The notes under the pieces were generated by a model. That model searched no databases. It was not told the origin of the DNA and saw only the letters and a program-made list of their open reading frames with translations. The translations under genes were made by a program, and so were the position numbers. This document shows positions 25,553 to 35,322 of a DNA stretch of 64,000 nt, one piece after another (position 1 is the stretch's first letter; every line of letters begins with the position of its first letter). This DNA comes from Dryocola sp031988645 (GTDB lineage: Bacteria; Pseudomonadota; Gammaproteobacteria; Enterobacterales; Enterobacteriaceae), in the NCBI RefSeq assembly GCF_051307045.1, contig NZ_CP150452.1, positions 558,001-622,000 on the forward strand, in the 5' to 3' direction.

Positions 25553-26325
25553 CGCCTAAATTTTATGACACCCACTGCCACTTTGACTTCGCGCCTTTCA
25601 CCGGCGACGAAGCCAACAGCATTGCGCTAGCGCAGCAGGCCGGGGTGGAAAAAATTATCGTTCCGGCGATTGAAACGGAGCGCTTTGCTGCCGTGCTGGC
25701 CTTAGCGGAACAGCATTCTGCGCTGTATGCCGCTATCGGCCTGCATCCGATTGTGATTCACAAGCATCATGACGCCGCTGTAGCCCTGCTGGAGCACCAT
25801 CTGCGGCAGGGGGCGGACAAGCTGGTGGCGTTAGGGGAGATCGGCCTCGATCTCTATATGGATAACCCCATGTTCGAGCGGCAGGAAACCCTGCTCGATT
25901 TGCAGCTTAAACTGGCGAAACGCTATGAGCTGCCGGTGATCCTCCACTCGCGCCGCACCCACGACAAGCTGGCCATGCATCTCAGACGCCACGATTTGCC
26001 CCGTACCGGCGTAGTACACGCGTTTGCGGGAAGCCTGCAGCAGGCCGAGCGGTTTATCGAGCTGGGTTATTTCCTCGGCGTTGGCGGCACCATTACCTAT
26101 CCGCGGGCCAGCAAAACCCGCGACGTTATCGCTCAGGTTCCTCTTTCCTCACTGCTGCTGGAAACAGACGCGCCGGACATGCCGCTTAACGGCTGGCAGG
26201 GGCAGCCAAACCGTCCGGAACGCGTTGCAGATGTTTTCCGGGTATTGTGCGAGCTTCGCCTGGAACCGGCGCAGGAGATTGCTGGCGCTTTGATTAACAA
26301 CGCAGACAGGCTTTTCCGCTGGTAA
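25549..26325 (+). CDS. yjjV: YjjV, TatD-family metal-dependent hydrolase
   Basis: A 258-residue TIM-barrel hydrolase. Metal ligands are visible in FYDTHCHFDF at the N-terminus, AIGLHPIV, LGEIGLDLYMDN, ILHSRRTHDK, VVHAFAGS and LLETDAPDMP. The start is the GTG at 25549, overlapping the yjjU stop. Related TatD proteins are Mg-dependent 3'-5' nucleases; the exact role of YjjV is unsettled. Confidence 0.92.
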   Translation: MTPKFYDTHCHFDFAPFTGDEANSIALAQQAGVEKIIVPAIETERFAAVLALAEQHSALYAAIGLHPIVIHKHHDAAVALLEHHLRQGADKLVALGEIGLDLYMDNPMFERQETLLDLQLKLAKRYELPVILHSRRTHDKLAMHLRRHDLPRTGVVHAFAGSLQQAERFIELGYFLGVGGTITYPRASKTRDVIAQVPLSSLLLETDAPDMPLNGWQGQPNRPERVADVFRVLCELRLEPAQEIAGALINNADRLFRW

Positions 26326-26500
26326 TTATCCGGTACATCAATATGCTTTTACTTCGCTAAATAAATCAATAGCTTGCCTGTAATTCCTGCTGACCCTACG
26401 AAAGCAATTATTTCCTCCGCGCAGCCTGGGTTTGCTAACCTTCTTAAATGAGCGCAACCATCGCGCAGGCTTTCCTTACGTTGTAATGATTCATCGCCAA

Positions 26501-26516
26501 TGTTAAAATTATAACA
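26501..26516. promoter_or_regulatory. DeoR operator, distal
   Basis: TGTTAAAATTATAACA, a 16-bp near-palindrome with the DeoR pattern TGTTAGAATTCTAACA, about 330 bp before deoC. With the proximal copy it could support DeoR looping. Confidence 0.65.
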
Positions 26517-26676
26517 TTGCTGATAAAGCCACGGCCGGCGCGCTGGCCGCCATTTTTACGGCCGGTTAGGGGCTTTAGCGCGTTATTTTGTTTATTAAAT
26601 CACATATAATGTGGCAAGCATGTAACCCCGCCTTTGGCTTTTGTGAAGCAATACACAAAATTGCCATGGTAGTGAG

Positions 26677-26692
26677 TGTTAGAATTATAACA
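26677..26692. promoter_or_regulatory. DeoR operator, proximal
   Basis: TGTTAGAATTATAACA differs from the ideal DeoR palindrome TGTTAGAATTCTAACA at one base. It lies about 140 bp before deoC and next to a CRP-like site. Confidence 0.75.
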
Positions 26693-26832
26693 TTGCTACC
26701 GGCAATGTGCGGTGAGAAGGATCTCAACGTGATGGCGATAAGCGTCGCCTCTCCTCTTCATGGAACCAAGTCCGCTCCAACGTGTTGAGTTTCGAAAGCC
26801 TGAGACTTCTGTATCTTTTGTTGGAGAGAGTT

Positions 26833-27612
26833 ATGACCGATTTAACTGCAAGCAGCCTGCGCGCGCTGAAACTGATGGATCTGACCACCCTGAATGACGA
26901 TGACACTAACGAAAAAGTCATCGCGCTTTGCCATCAGGCGAAAACCCCGGTAGGCAACACCGCGGCGATCTGCATCTACCCACGTTTTATTCCGATTGCG
27001 CGCAAAACGCTTAAAGAGCAGGGCACGCCGGATATCCGTATCGCTACCGTCACCAACTTCCCGCACGGCAACGACGACATTGAAATCGCGCTGGCCGAAA
27101 CCCGCGCGGCCATCGCTTATGGCGCGGACGAAGTGGACGTGGTGTTCCCGTACCGCGCGCTGATTGCCGGCAACGAGCAGGTTGGTTTCGATCTGGTGAA
27201 AGCCTGTAAAGAAGCCTGCGCCGCGGCAAACGTTCTGTTGAAAGTTATCATCGAAACCGGCGAGCTGAAAGAAGAGGCGCTGATTCGTAAAGCTTCTGAA
27301 ATCTCTATCAAAGCCGGCGCGGACTTCATCAAAACCTCTACCGGCAAAGTGCCTGTCAACGCGACGCCTGAAAGCGCACGCATCATGTTGGAAGTTATTC
27401 GTGATATGGGCGTGGAAAAAACCGTTGGTTTCAAACCGGCGGGCGGCGTGCGCAGCGCTGAAGACGCGGCGCTGTTCCTGTCCATCGCCGACGAGCTTTT
27501 TGGCGCTGACTGGGCGGATTCCCGCCACTACCGCTTTGGCGCTTCCAGCCTCCTTGCCAGCCTGTTAAAAGCGCTGGGTCACGGCGACGGCAAAAGCGCC
27601 AGCAGCTATTAA
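26833..27612 (+). CDS. deoC: deoxyribose-phosphate aldolase
   Basis: A 259-residue class I aldolase cleaving 2-deoxyribose-5-phosphate to glyceraldehyde-3-phosphate and acetaldehyde. The Schiff-base Lys is in the motif VNVLLKVIIETGEL (about residue 167) and the second active Lys is in DFIKTSTGK (about residue 201). The start at 26833 follows GGAGAGAG and gives the E. coli length; an in-frame ATG at 26782 is not used. First gene of the deoCABD operon. Confidence 0.96.
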   Translation: MTDLTASSLRALKLMDLTTLNDDDTNEKVIALCHQAKTPVGNTAAICIYPRFIPIARKTLKEQGTPDIRIATVTNFPHGNDDIEIALAETRAAIAYGADEVDVVFPYRALIAGNEQVGFDLVKACKEACAAANVLLKVIIETGELKEEALIRKASEISIKAGADFIKTSTGKVPVNATPESARIMLEVIRDMGVEKTVGFKPAGGVRSAEDAALFLSIADELFGADWADSRHYRFGASSLLASLLKALGHGDGKSASSY

Positions 27613-27668
27613 TCTCTTCCTGCGGCGGGTTCACCGCCGCATTTACCTGATATATTCAGGGGGTTACC

Positions 27669-28991
27669 TTGTTTCTCGCTCAAGAAATTATTCGTAAAAA
27701 ACGTGATGGCCTGCCGTTAAGCGACGAAGAGATCCGTTTCTTTATTAACGGCATTCGCGACAATACCGTTTCCGAAGGACAGATTGCCGCGCTGGCGATG
27801 ACCATCTTCTTCCATGATATGACCATGCCGGAACGCGTGTCGCTGACGATGGCGATGCGAGATTCAGGAACCGTTCTGGACTGGAAGAGCCTTAATCTCA
27901 ACGGCCCGATTGTGGATAAACACTCCACCGGCGGCGTGGGCGACGTGACTTCGCTGATGCTCGGCCCGATGGTGGCGGCGTGCGGCGGCTATATCCCGAT
28001 GATCTCCGGCCGCGGTCTGGGCCACACCGGCGGCACGCTCGATAAGCTCGAAGCGATTCCGGGCTTTGACATTTTCCCTGACGATAACCGCTTCCGCGAC
28101 ATCATTAAAAACGTCGGCGTGGCGATTATCGGCCAGACCAACTCGCTGGCGCCTGCGGATAAGCGTTTCTACGCCACGCGCGACATTACCGCGACCGTGG
28201 ACTCCATCCCGCTGATCACCGGCTCAATCCTTGCGAAGAAACTGGCCGAAGGGCTGGACGCGCTGGTGATGGACGTCAAAGTCGGCAGCGGCGCCTTTAT
28301 GCCGACCTACGAGCTGTCCGCCGAGCTGGCGGAAGCGATCGTCGGCGTGGCCAACGGCGCGGGCGTTAAAACCACCGCCCTGCTGACCGATATGAACCAG
28401 GTGCTGGCTTCAAGCGCGGGCAACGCGGTAGAAGTGCGCGAAGCGGTGCAGTTCCTCACCGGTGAATACCGCAACCCGCGCCTGCTGGAAGTGACCATGG
28501 CGCTTTGTGTGGAAATGCTGCTTTCCGGCAAGCTTGCTAAAGACGAGGCGGACGCTCGCGCTAAGCTTCAGGCCGTGCTGGATAACGGTAAAGCGGCGGA
28601 AGTGTTCGGCCGCATGGTTGCGGCGCAAAAAGGCCCGGCCGACTTTGTGGAAAACTACGCAAAATATCTGCCGACCGCCGTCCTCAGTAAAGCGGTTTAC
28701 GCCGAACGCGCTGGTTTCGTGAACGAAATGGACACCCGCGCATTAGGCATGGCGGTGGTTTCTATGGGCGGCGGCCGCCGTCAGGCTTCCGATACCATCG
28801 ACTACAGCGTGGGCTTTACCGATATGGCCCGCCTGGGCGACAGCGTGGACACCTCTCGTCCGCTGGCGGTGATTCATGCCGCAAGCGAAGAACAGTGGCA
28901 GGAAGCGGCGCGCGCGGTAAAAGCGGCAATCAAAGTTAACGATAGCCAGCCGACGCAAACGCCGGTCGTTTATCGCAGAATTAGTCAATAA
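27669..28991 (+). CDS. deoA: thymidine phosphorylase
   Basis: A 440-residue enzyme of the E. coli length that splits thymidine or deoxyuridine with phosphate. The signature VDKHSTGGVGDVTSLML (about residues 82-98) and SGRGLGHTGGTLDKLE are intact. Translation starts at TTG (27669) after a GGGGGTTAC ribosome region, the same rare start used in E. coli. It lies 56 bases after deoC. Confidence 0.96.
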   Translation: MFLAQEIIRKKRDGLPLSDEEIRFFINGIRDNTVSEGQIAALAMTIFFHDMTMPERVSLTMAMRDSGTVLDWKSLNLNGPIVDKHSTGGVGDVTSLMLGPMVAACGGYIPMISGRGLGHTGGTLDKLEAIPGFDIFPDDNRFRDIIKNVGVAIIGQTNSLAPADKRFYATRDITATVDSIPLITGSILAKKLAEGLDALVMDVKVGSGAFMPTYELSAELAEAIVGVANGAGVKTTALLTDMNQVLASSAGNAVEVREAVQFLTGEYRNPRLLEVTMALCVEMLLSGKLAKDEADARAKLQAVLDNGKAAEVFGRMVAAQKGPADFVENYAKYLPTAVLSKAVYAERAGFVNEMDTRALGMAVVSMGGGRRQASDTIDYSVGFTDMARLGDSVDTSRPLAVIHAASEEQWQEAARAVKAAIKVNDSQPTQTPVVYRRISQ

Positions 28992-29061
28992 ATGGCATAC
29001 TGATCCGATCACTTTTTGAAACGTCCACGGGCGTTTCTGGCGCATAGACGCAGGAGAAATT

Positions 29062-30286
29062 ATGAAACGTGCATTTATTATGGTGCTGGACTCTTTCGGC
29101 ATCGGCGCGACTGAAGACGCTGAACGCTTCGGCGACGTTGGCTCCGACACATTCGGGCACATTGCGCAAGCCTGTGCAAAAGGCGAAGCGGATCAGGGTC
29201 GTAAAGGGCCGCTGCATCTGCCGAACCTGACTCGTCTGGGGCTGGTTAAAGCCGCGGAAGGCTCTACCGGTAAAATTCCGGCGGGCATGGACGGCAACGC
29301 CGAGGTTATCGGCGCTTACGGCTGGGCTCATGAGCTCTCTTCCGGCAAAGACACGCCGTCGGGCCACTGGGAAATCGCCGGCGTGCCGGTGCTGTTCGAC
29401 TGGGGCTACTTCTCAGACACGCAAAACAGCTTCCCGCAGGAACTGCTGGATAAGCTGGTTGAGCGCGCGAACCTGCCGGGCTACCTCGGCAACTGCCATT
29501 CTTCCGGTACGGTGATTCTGGATGAGCTGGGCGAAGAGCATATGAAAACCGGCAAGCCGATTTTCTATACCTCCGCGGACTCCGTATTCCAGATTGCCTG
29601 CCACGAAGAAACCTACGGCCTGGATAAGCTCTATGAGCTGTGCGAAATCGCGCGCGAGGAGCTGACCGAAGGCGGCTACAACATCGGTCGCGTTATCGCT
29701 CGTCCGTTTATCGGCGACAAGCCGGGTAACTTCCAGCGTACCGGTAACCGTCACGACCTGGCCGTTGAGCCGCCGGCGCCGACGGTGCTGAAAAAACTGG
29801 TCGAAGAGAAAAACGGCCAGGTGGTTTCCGTGGGTAAAATCGCGGATATCTATGCCCACGTCGGCATCACCAAAAAAGTGAAGGCGACCGGTCTGGACGC
29901 GCTGTTCGACGCCACCATCAAAGAGATGAAAGAAGCGGGCGATGAAACCATCGTGTTCACCAACTTCGTTGATTTCGACTCCTCCTGGGGCCACCGCCGC
30001 GACGTGGCGGGCTACGCCGCAGGTCTTGAGCTCTTTGACCGCCGCCTGCCGGAGCTGATGGAGCTGCTTAAAGAGGATGATATTCTGATCCTCACCGCGG
30101 ACCACGGCTGCGACCCGACCTGGAAAGGCACCGACCATACCCGCGAGCATATTCCGGTGCTGATTTACGGCCCGAAAGTAAAAGCCGGCTCCCGTGGCCC
30201 ACCGTGAAACCTTCGCGGATATCGGCCAGACCGTGGCGGCCTACTTCGGCCTGAGCGACATGGACTACGGCAAAAATATGCTGTGA
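29062..30286 (+). pseudogene. deoB: phosphopentomutase, +1 frameshift near the 3' end
   Basis: The first 374 or so residues are in frame: catalytic metal sites VLDSFGIGAT at the start, the SGKDTPSGHWE phospho-acceptor Thr region and TADHGCDPTWKGTDHTREHIP. At 30196-30200 the sequence reads GGCCC where GGCC would keep the frame, so the raw frame ends early at 30207. Dropping one C gives GHRETFADIGQT...DYGKNML and a 407-residue protein, the normal length. It interconverts ribose-1- and ribose-5-phosphate in the deo pathway. The lesion belongs to the GGCC-linked set and is probably not biological. Confidence 0.9.
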
Positions 30287-30346
30287 TTTCGTCGGGCGGA
30301 CAGCCTCCGCCCGAACGTTTACCTCTTCAAATCAAGGAATAAAAAG

Positions 30347-31066
30347 ATGGCAACGCCACACATTAACGCAGAAATGGGTGATTTCGCAGACGTCGTGCTG
30401 ATGCCGGGCGACCCGCTGCGCGCTAAACACATCGCCGAGACTTTCTTCGAAGACGTGCGCGAAGTGAACAACGTGCGTGGCATGTTGGGCTACACCGGGA
30501 CTTATAAAGGCCGTAAGGTGTCCGTCATGGGCCACGGCATGGGTATCCCGTCCTGCTCTATCTACACCAAAGAGCTGATTACCGATTTCGGCGTGAAGAA
30601 AATCATTCGCGTGGGCTCCTGCGGCGCGGTTCGTGCCGACGTGAAGCTGCGCGACGTGGTTATCGGCATGGGCGCCTGCACTGATTCCAAGGTGAACCGC
30701 CTGCGTTTCAAAGACCATGACTTTGCGGCCATCGCGGACTTCGATATGGTGCGTAACGCGGTTGACGCGGCGAAAGCGCTGGGCGTGGAAGCTCGCGTAG
30801 GCAACATCTTCTCCGCCGATCTGTTCTACACGCCGGACCCGCAAATGTTCGACGTGATGGAAAAATACGGCATCCTGGGCGTGGAAATGGAAGCGGCGGG
30901 TATCTACGGCGTGGCGGCGGAATACGGTGCGAAAGCCCTGACCATCTGCACCGTTTCCGACCATATCCGTACCCACGAGCAGACCACGGCGGCGGAACGC
31001 CAGACCACCTTCAACGATATGATCAAGATCGCGCTTGAATCCGTATTGCTGGGTGATAAAGAGTAA
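30347..31066 (+). CDS. deoD: purine nucleoside phosphorylase, DeoD type
   Basis: A 239-residue hexameric-type PNP. Visible are LMPGDPLRAK (phosphate loop), GHGMGIPSCSIY, VGSCGAV, the GVEMEAAGIYG ribose-binding motif and TVSDHI containing the catalytic Asp. It cleaves purine nucleosides with phosphate. Last gene of the deo operon; a repeat element follows it. Confidence 0.97.
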   Translation: MATPHINAEMGDFADVVLMPGDPLRAKHIAETFFEDVREVNNVRGMLGYTGTYKGRKVSVMGHGMGIPSCSIYTKELITDFGVKKIIRVGSCGAVRADVKLRDVVIGMGACTDSKVNRLRFKDHDFAAIADFDMVRNAVDAAKALGVEARVGNIFSADLFYTPDPQMFDVMEKYGILGVEMEAAGIYGVAAEYGAKALTICTVSDHIRTHEQTTAAERQTTFNDMIKIALESVLLGDKE

Positions 31067-31074
31067 TTCTGTGC

Positions 31075-31146
31075 TGTGCCCGGTGGCGCTTTGCTTACCG
31101 GGCCTACGGTTTGGCAGGCCGGCGAAGACGCAAGCCGCCATCCGGC
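31075..31146. repeat. BIME: two inverted REP elements
   Basis: Two REP-type palindromic units lie back to back between deoD and the convergent lplA: TGCCCGGTGGCGCTTTGCTT.. followed by ACCGGGCCTAC, and GGCCGGCGAAGACGCAAGCC followed by GCCATCCGGCA. They have the tail-to-tail layout of enterobacterial BIMEs and may stabilise the deo mRNA 3' end. Confidence 0.75.
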
Positions 31147-31148
31147 AA

Positions 31149-32165
31149 TTAACGTACCGCCCCCGCAATCCATGCCGACAGCTCCCGCAACTCGTTTTCC
31201 TGCTCCGGGAAATCCCCCAACAGCGCATCACACTCCTGCGCAAGCACGTCAGAGCGATACAAACAGCCCTGCAAGCGTGACGCCAGTGCCTCCAGCGGTG
31301 CCGGGTTCAGGCTGTCGGTAAAAATCTGCGTGCGGGTAATATGGCCTTTCTCAACGTCGAAATGCAGCTCGATGCCGCCCCAGGTAAATCGTTGATCCAG
31401 CAGGTGGCTGAAGGCGGGCGCCTGGCCAAAATTCCACTCCCAGCTGCTCTGGCGGGCAAAGGTTTCGGCGAAGGCCGGTAAATCCGGCAGGGCTTCCGGC
31501 GAGATATGCTCGGCCTCAACGCGCTGCGCGTAGTAGTCGAAGAAGGCTTCGCGCAGCGCCGCAAAAATATCTTCATAGGTCAGGCCCGGCAGCAGGTCGC
31601 CCAGATTGGCTACGCGCCCGCGAACGGAGGTGATGCCTTTGGCCTGAAGTTTTTTCGGGTCCGGATTGAGGTAGTTCGCAAGGCGGCTCAAATCTGCATT
31701 TAGCAGCAGCGTGCCGTGGTGAAATCCGCGATCCATGGTTTCTTTATAGGCCGAGCCCGATACCTTGCGCGCGCCTTGCGCGGTCATCACTTCCAGATCG
31801 TTTCGCCCGGACGCTTCGGCGTGAACGCCCAGCGAATTCAGCGCGTTGACGACGATGGCCGTCGACACGCTTTTATCGTATTCCGGCTTTCCGGCCATAA
31901 AGGTAAAGCAGGTGTTGCCCAGGTCGTGGAACACCGCGCCGCCGCCGCTGCTGCGCCTTGCCAGCCGCACGTTGTCCTCCTCCATGCGCCGGGTGTTGCA
32001 CTCTTTCCACGGATTCTGCGCCCGGCCGATCACCACCGTATCGGCGTTACGCCATAAAAAGAGCACCCGCTGGGTGGCGGGCATCTGGCGGAAAATGCAC
32101 TCTTCTACCGCCAGGTTGAACCAGGGATCGTGCGAGTCGGAAATAAGCAGGCGTAGCCTGGACAT
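31149..32165 (-). CDS. lplA: lipoate-protein ligase A
   Basis: A 338-residue enzyme, the E. coli length, attaching lipoate to E2 and H proteins through lipoyl-AMP. Motifs include RRSSGGGAVFHDLGNTCFTF (about residues 68-87), the RKVSGSAYKE lysine region and GFHHGTLLLNADL, followed by the C-terminal accessory domain. The start at 32165 (MSRLRLLIS) sits one base after the smp stop, so smp and lplA are coupled; the frame to 32186 would overlap smp. Confidence 0.95.
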   Translation of the reverse strand: MSRLRLLISDSHDPWFNLAVEECIFRQMPATQRVLFLWRNADTVVIGRAQNPWKECNTRRMEEDNVRLARRSSGGGAVFHDLGNTCFTFMAGKPEYDKSVSTAIVVNALNSLGVHAEASGRNDLEVMTAQGARKVSGSAYKETMDRGFHHGTLLLNADLSRLANYLNPDPKKLQAKGITSVRGRVANLGDLLPGLTYEDIFAALREAFFDYYAQRVEAEHISPEALPDLPAFAETFARQSSWEWNFGQAPAFSHLLDQRFTWGGIELHFDVEKGHITRTQIFTDSLNPAPLEALASRLQGCLYRSDVLAQECDALLGDFPEQENELRELSAWIAGAVR

Positions 32166-32166
32166 A

Positions 32167-32805
32167 TCAGGAATCCTTTTCTTCATCTTCTTTCACCTCG
32201 GTATTGGCGGTAAGAAGAAAGGGTGACTGCTGCCAGCGGGTGCGCTTGCCCTGCAGCAGCGTGCGGGTCAGCACTATGCCGATCGCCAGCGCCAGCAGCA
32301 TCATCAGGCGCAGAATATTGGTGGTGTTATCCACCTGTTTGGCTTCCGTGGGCAGGCTGTGGGTATCAAGCGTGATGCGCAGATAGCCGATGGGGCTGTC
32401 TTTTTCGACAATCGGCTCGACGATCTGCTGGTTAAAATAGCTGCCCGCTTTTTTGCCGTCTAACGCCAGGCGGTCGCGGACGTCTATGCCTTCGCCCGCC
32501 CTTGCCACCTGATCGCCTTCGTCGTTATAGACGCCTGCGTCAAGGATCCGGCTGTCGCGGGTGAGCAAAGCCAGCAGGGTACCGATGCGTTTTTCATCCG
32601 GGTTTTCAGATTTCATCAGGGGAATCAGGCTGTAGCTGACCTGGCGCGCCAGCGTGCGGGCCAGCTCTTCAAGCTGCACGTTGCGGGCCTGCTGGTGTCC
32701 CTGGCTAAACCAGGACGCGCCCTGCATCAGCGCGACCAAAAGTGCGAGGCAGATGAGAACAATCACTGCGCGATGCAGCCTGAATTTCATTTTTGCACGA
32801 GCCAT
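32167..32805 (-). CDS. smp: Smp (YtjB), membrane protein divergent from serB
   Basis: A 212-residue protein with two membrane helices (VIVLICLALLVALM near residue 16; LRLMMLLALAIGIVL near residue 170) flanking a periplasmic sensor-like region. This is the Smp/YtjB family, unknown function. It is divergently transcribed from serB across a 107-bp gap, as in E. coli. Confidence 0.9.
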   Translation of the reverse strand: MARAKMKFRLHRAVIVLICLALLVALMQGASWFSQGHQQARNVQLEELARTLARQVSYSLIPLMKSENPDEKRIGTLLALLTRDSRILDAGVYNDEGDQVARAGEGIDVRDRLALDGKKAGSYFNQQIVEPIVEKDSPIGYLRITLDTHSLPTEAKQVDNTTNILRLMMLLALAIGIVLTRTLLQGKRTRWQQSPFLLTANTEVKEDEEKDS

Positions 32806-32912
32806 AATGCACCTTCGGAAAATTGCTTACTTTAATGTTGCCAGAAGCGGCGTGGACAGGGTAGCCTCATGCGTTGTTTTGTACCGGCCTTTATCTTTTT
32901 TCAGGAGCTGTA

Positions 32913-33891
32913 ATGCCAAATAGTTTGACCTGGTGCGACTTGCCCAACGATGTTGCCCTCTGGCCTGGATTGCCATTATCGTTAAGCGGTGATGAAGTCA
33001 TGCCGCTGGATTATCGCGCGGGCCCGCAGCGGCTGGCTCCTGTATGGCCGGAATCTCGATAAGGCGTGCCTTAACCGCTACCAGCGCAAGCTGGGCGCCG
33101 CGATGGTGATCGTGACCGCCTGGTGCGTGGAAGATTATCAGGTTATCCGCCTCGCGGGTTCGTTAACCCCAAGAGCGACGAAGCTTGCTCACGAGGCCGG
33201 TCTGGACGTCGCCCCGCTGGGCAAAATCCCCCACCTGCGCACGCCGGGCCTGCTGGTGATGGATATGGACTCCACCGCGATTCAAATCGAATGCATTGAT
33301 GAGATTGCTAAACTCGCCGGGACGGGCGAGCTGGTGGCGGAGGTGACCGAACGCGCCATGCGTGGCGAGCTGGATTTTACCGCCAGCCTGAAACAACGCG
33401 TGGGCACCCTGAAAGGGGCGGACGCATCGATTTTGCGCCAGGTGCTTAACGATCTTCCGCTGATGCCGGGCCTGACGTCGCTGGTGCTAAAGCTTGAGTC
33501 TCTCGGCTGGAAAGTCGCCATCGCCTCCGGCGGCTTCACCTTCTTTGCGGAACACCTGCGCGACAGGCTGCATCTTACCGCCGTGGTGGCAAACGAGCTG
33601 GAAATTCGCGACGGCAAGCTGACCGGCGAGGTTATCGGCCAGATAGTCGATGCGCAGTTTAAGGCCGAGACGCTAAAGCAGCTGGCAATCAAATATGACA
33701 TTCCCGTCGAGCAGACCGTTGCCATTGGCGACGGGGCTAATGATTTACCCATGATTCAGGCCGCCGGGCTGGGCATTGCTTACCATGCCAAGCCGAAAGT
33801 AAACGAAAAAACAGAAATCACTATCCGCCATGCCGACCTGATGGGCGTATTCTGTATTCTGTCCGGCAGTCTTATCCAGGAAGAACGTTAA
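32913..33891 (+). pseudogene. serB: phosphoserine phosphatase, +1 frameshift near the 5' end
   Basis: The ATG at 32913 opens MPNSLTWCDLPNDVALWPGL, which runs out of frame at 33021-33025 (GGCCC for GGCC). From there the next frame carries the rest: LLVMDMDSTAIQ (nucleophile Asp, motif I), IASGGF (motif II), and VAIGDGANDLPMI (motif IV). Removing one C gives a 325-residue SerB close to the 322 of E. coli. The enzyme makes serine from phosphoserine; true loss would cause serine auxotrophy. It is one of the GGCC-linked frameshifts. An alternative start downstream of the break would drop only the N-terminal domain. Confidence 0.9.
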
Positions 33892-33902
33892 GAGGTATTA
33901 AG

Positions 33903-35286
33903 GTGGCGAAAGCTCCAAAACGCGCATTTGTCTGTAATGAATGTGGTGCGGATTATCCGCGCTGGCAGGGGCAGTGCAGCGCCTGCCATGCATGGAATAC
34001 CATCACGGAAGTGCGCATCGCCGCCTCGCCAACCGTCGCGCGCAACGAACGCTTGTCCGGCTATGCGGGCAGCGCCGGAGCAAGCCGGGTTCAAAAGCTC
34101 TCTGACATCAGCCTCGAAGAGCTGCCGCGTTTCTCAACCGGCTTTAAAGAGTTCGACCGCGTGCTGGGCGGCGGCGTCGTGCCGGGCAGCGCCATTCTGA
34201 TTGGCGGCAACCCGGGCGCCGGTAAATCAACTTTGCTGCTGCAAACGTTGTGCAAACTCAGCGAGCAGATGAAAACCCTGTACGTCACCGGCGAAGAGTC
34301 TTTACAGCAGGTCGCCATGCGCGCCCACCGCTTAGGGCTGCCCACCGCCAACCTGAATATGCTTTCGGAAACCGGCATCGAGCAAATCTGCATGATTGCC
34401 GAAGAGGAAGCGCCGAAGCTGATGGTTATCGACTCCATCCAGGTGATGCACATGGCGGACGTGCAGTCTTCGCCGGGCAGCGTGGCGCAGGTGCGTGAAT
34501 CTGCCGCATACCTTACGCGCTTTGCCAAGACGCGCGGCGTGGCCATTATTATGGTCGGCCACGTCACCAAAGACGGCTCCCTTGCCGGGCCCAAAGTGCT
34601 CGAGCACTGCATTGACTGTTCGGTGATGCTCGATGGCGACGCCGATTCGCGCTTTCGCACCCTGCGCAGCCATAAAAACCGCTTTGGCGCGGTTAACGAG
34701 CTGGGCGTGTTCGCCATGACGGAACAAGGGCCTGCGCGAAGTCAGCAACCCTTCCGCTATCTTTTTAAGCCGCGGCGATGAAATCACGCCGGGAAGCTCG
34801 GTGATGGTGGTCTGGGAAGGCACGCGCCCGCTGCTGGTAGAAATTCAGGCGCTGGTGGATCAGTCGATGATGTCCAACCCGCGCCGCGTGGCCGTTGGTC
34901 TCGAGCAGAACCGCCTTGCGATTCTGCTGGCGGTGCTGCACCGCCACGGCGGGCTGCAAATGGCGGATCAGGACGTCTTCGTCAACGTCGTGGGCGGCGT
35001 GAAGGTCACCGAAACCAGCGCCGACCTGGCGCTGCTGCTGGCGATGGTTTCCAGCCTGCGGAACAGGGCGCTGCCGCAGGATTTAGTGGTCTTTGGCGAA
35101 GTGGGGCTCGCGGGCGAAATTCGCCCGGTGCCAAGCGGCCAGGAACGTATCTCCGAGGCGGCGAAACACGGCTTTAAGCGTGCGATTGTTCCGCAGGCTA
35201 ACGTGCCGAAAAAGCTGCCGGAAGGGATGCAGGTCTTCGGCGTGAAAAAACTCTCGGATGCGCTGACGGTCTTTGACGACTTATAA
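33903..35286 (+). pseudogene. radA: DNA repair ATPase RadA, +1 frameshift
   Basis: The gene starts at GTG 33903. The N-terminal zinc finger is CNECGADYPRWQGQCSACHAW, then Walker A GGNPGAGKSTLLLQ and the KNRFG motif. At 34728-34732 the sequence has GGGCC where GGCC keeps the frame (GGCCC on the other strand), so the raw frame stops at 34781. The C-terminal Lon-like domain (VFVNVVGGVKVTET... VFGEVGLAGEIRP) continues in the next frame to 35286. Corrected length is 460, exactly that of E. coli. It acts in branch migration during recombination. Confidence 0.92.
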
Positions 35287-35322
35287 TTGATTATTCGCCC
35301 ATTTTTGCAAGAGGCAGGCAGC

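Larger units (their letters stand above)
26326..26832 (+). promoter_or_regulatory. deo operon control region
   Basis: About 507 bp with no gene. It holds two DeoR-type operators (26501-26516 and 26677-26692, listed separately), a CRP-like site TGTGA-N6-ACACA (26642-26657) just upstream of the second operator, and TCACATATAATGTGG near 26610. The arrangement parallels the deoP1/deoP2 double promoter of E. coli with DeoR, CytR and CRP control, though the two operators are closer together here (176 bp). Confidence 0.7.

Noticed and set aside
30196..30207. Programmed ribosomal frameshifting in deoB, arcA, thrA and the others
   Set aside because: No shared slippery heptamer, stop-codon context or downstream structure; orthologues of these genes are read in one frame, and all eight sites share only GGCC.
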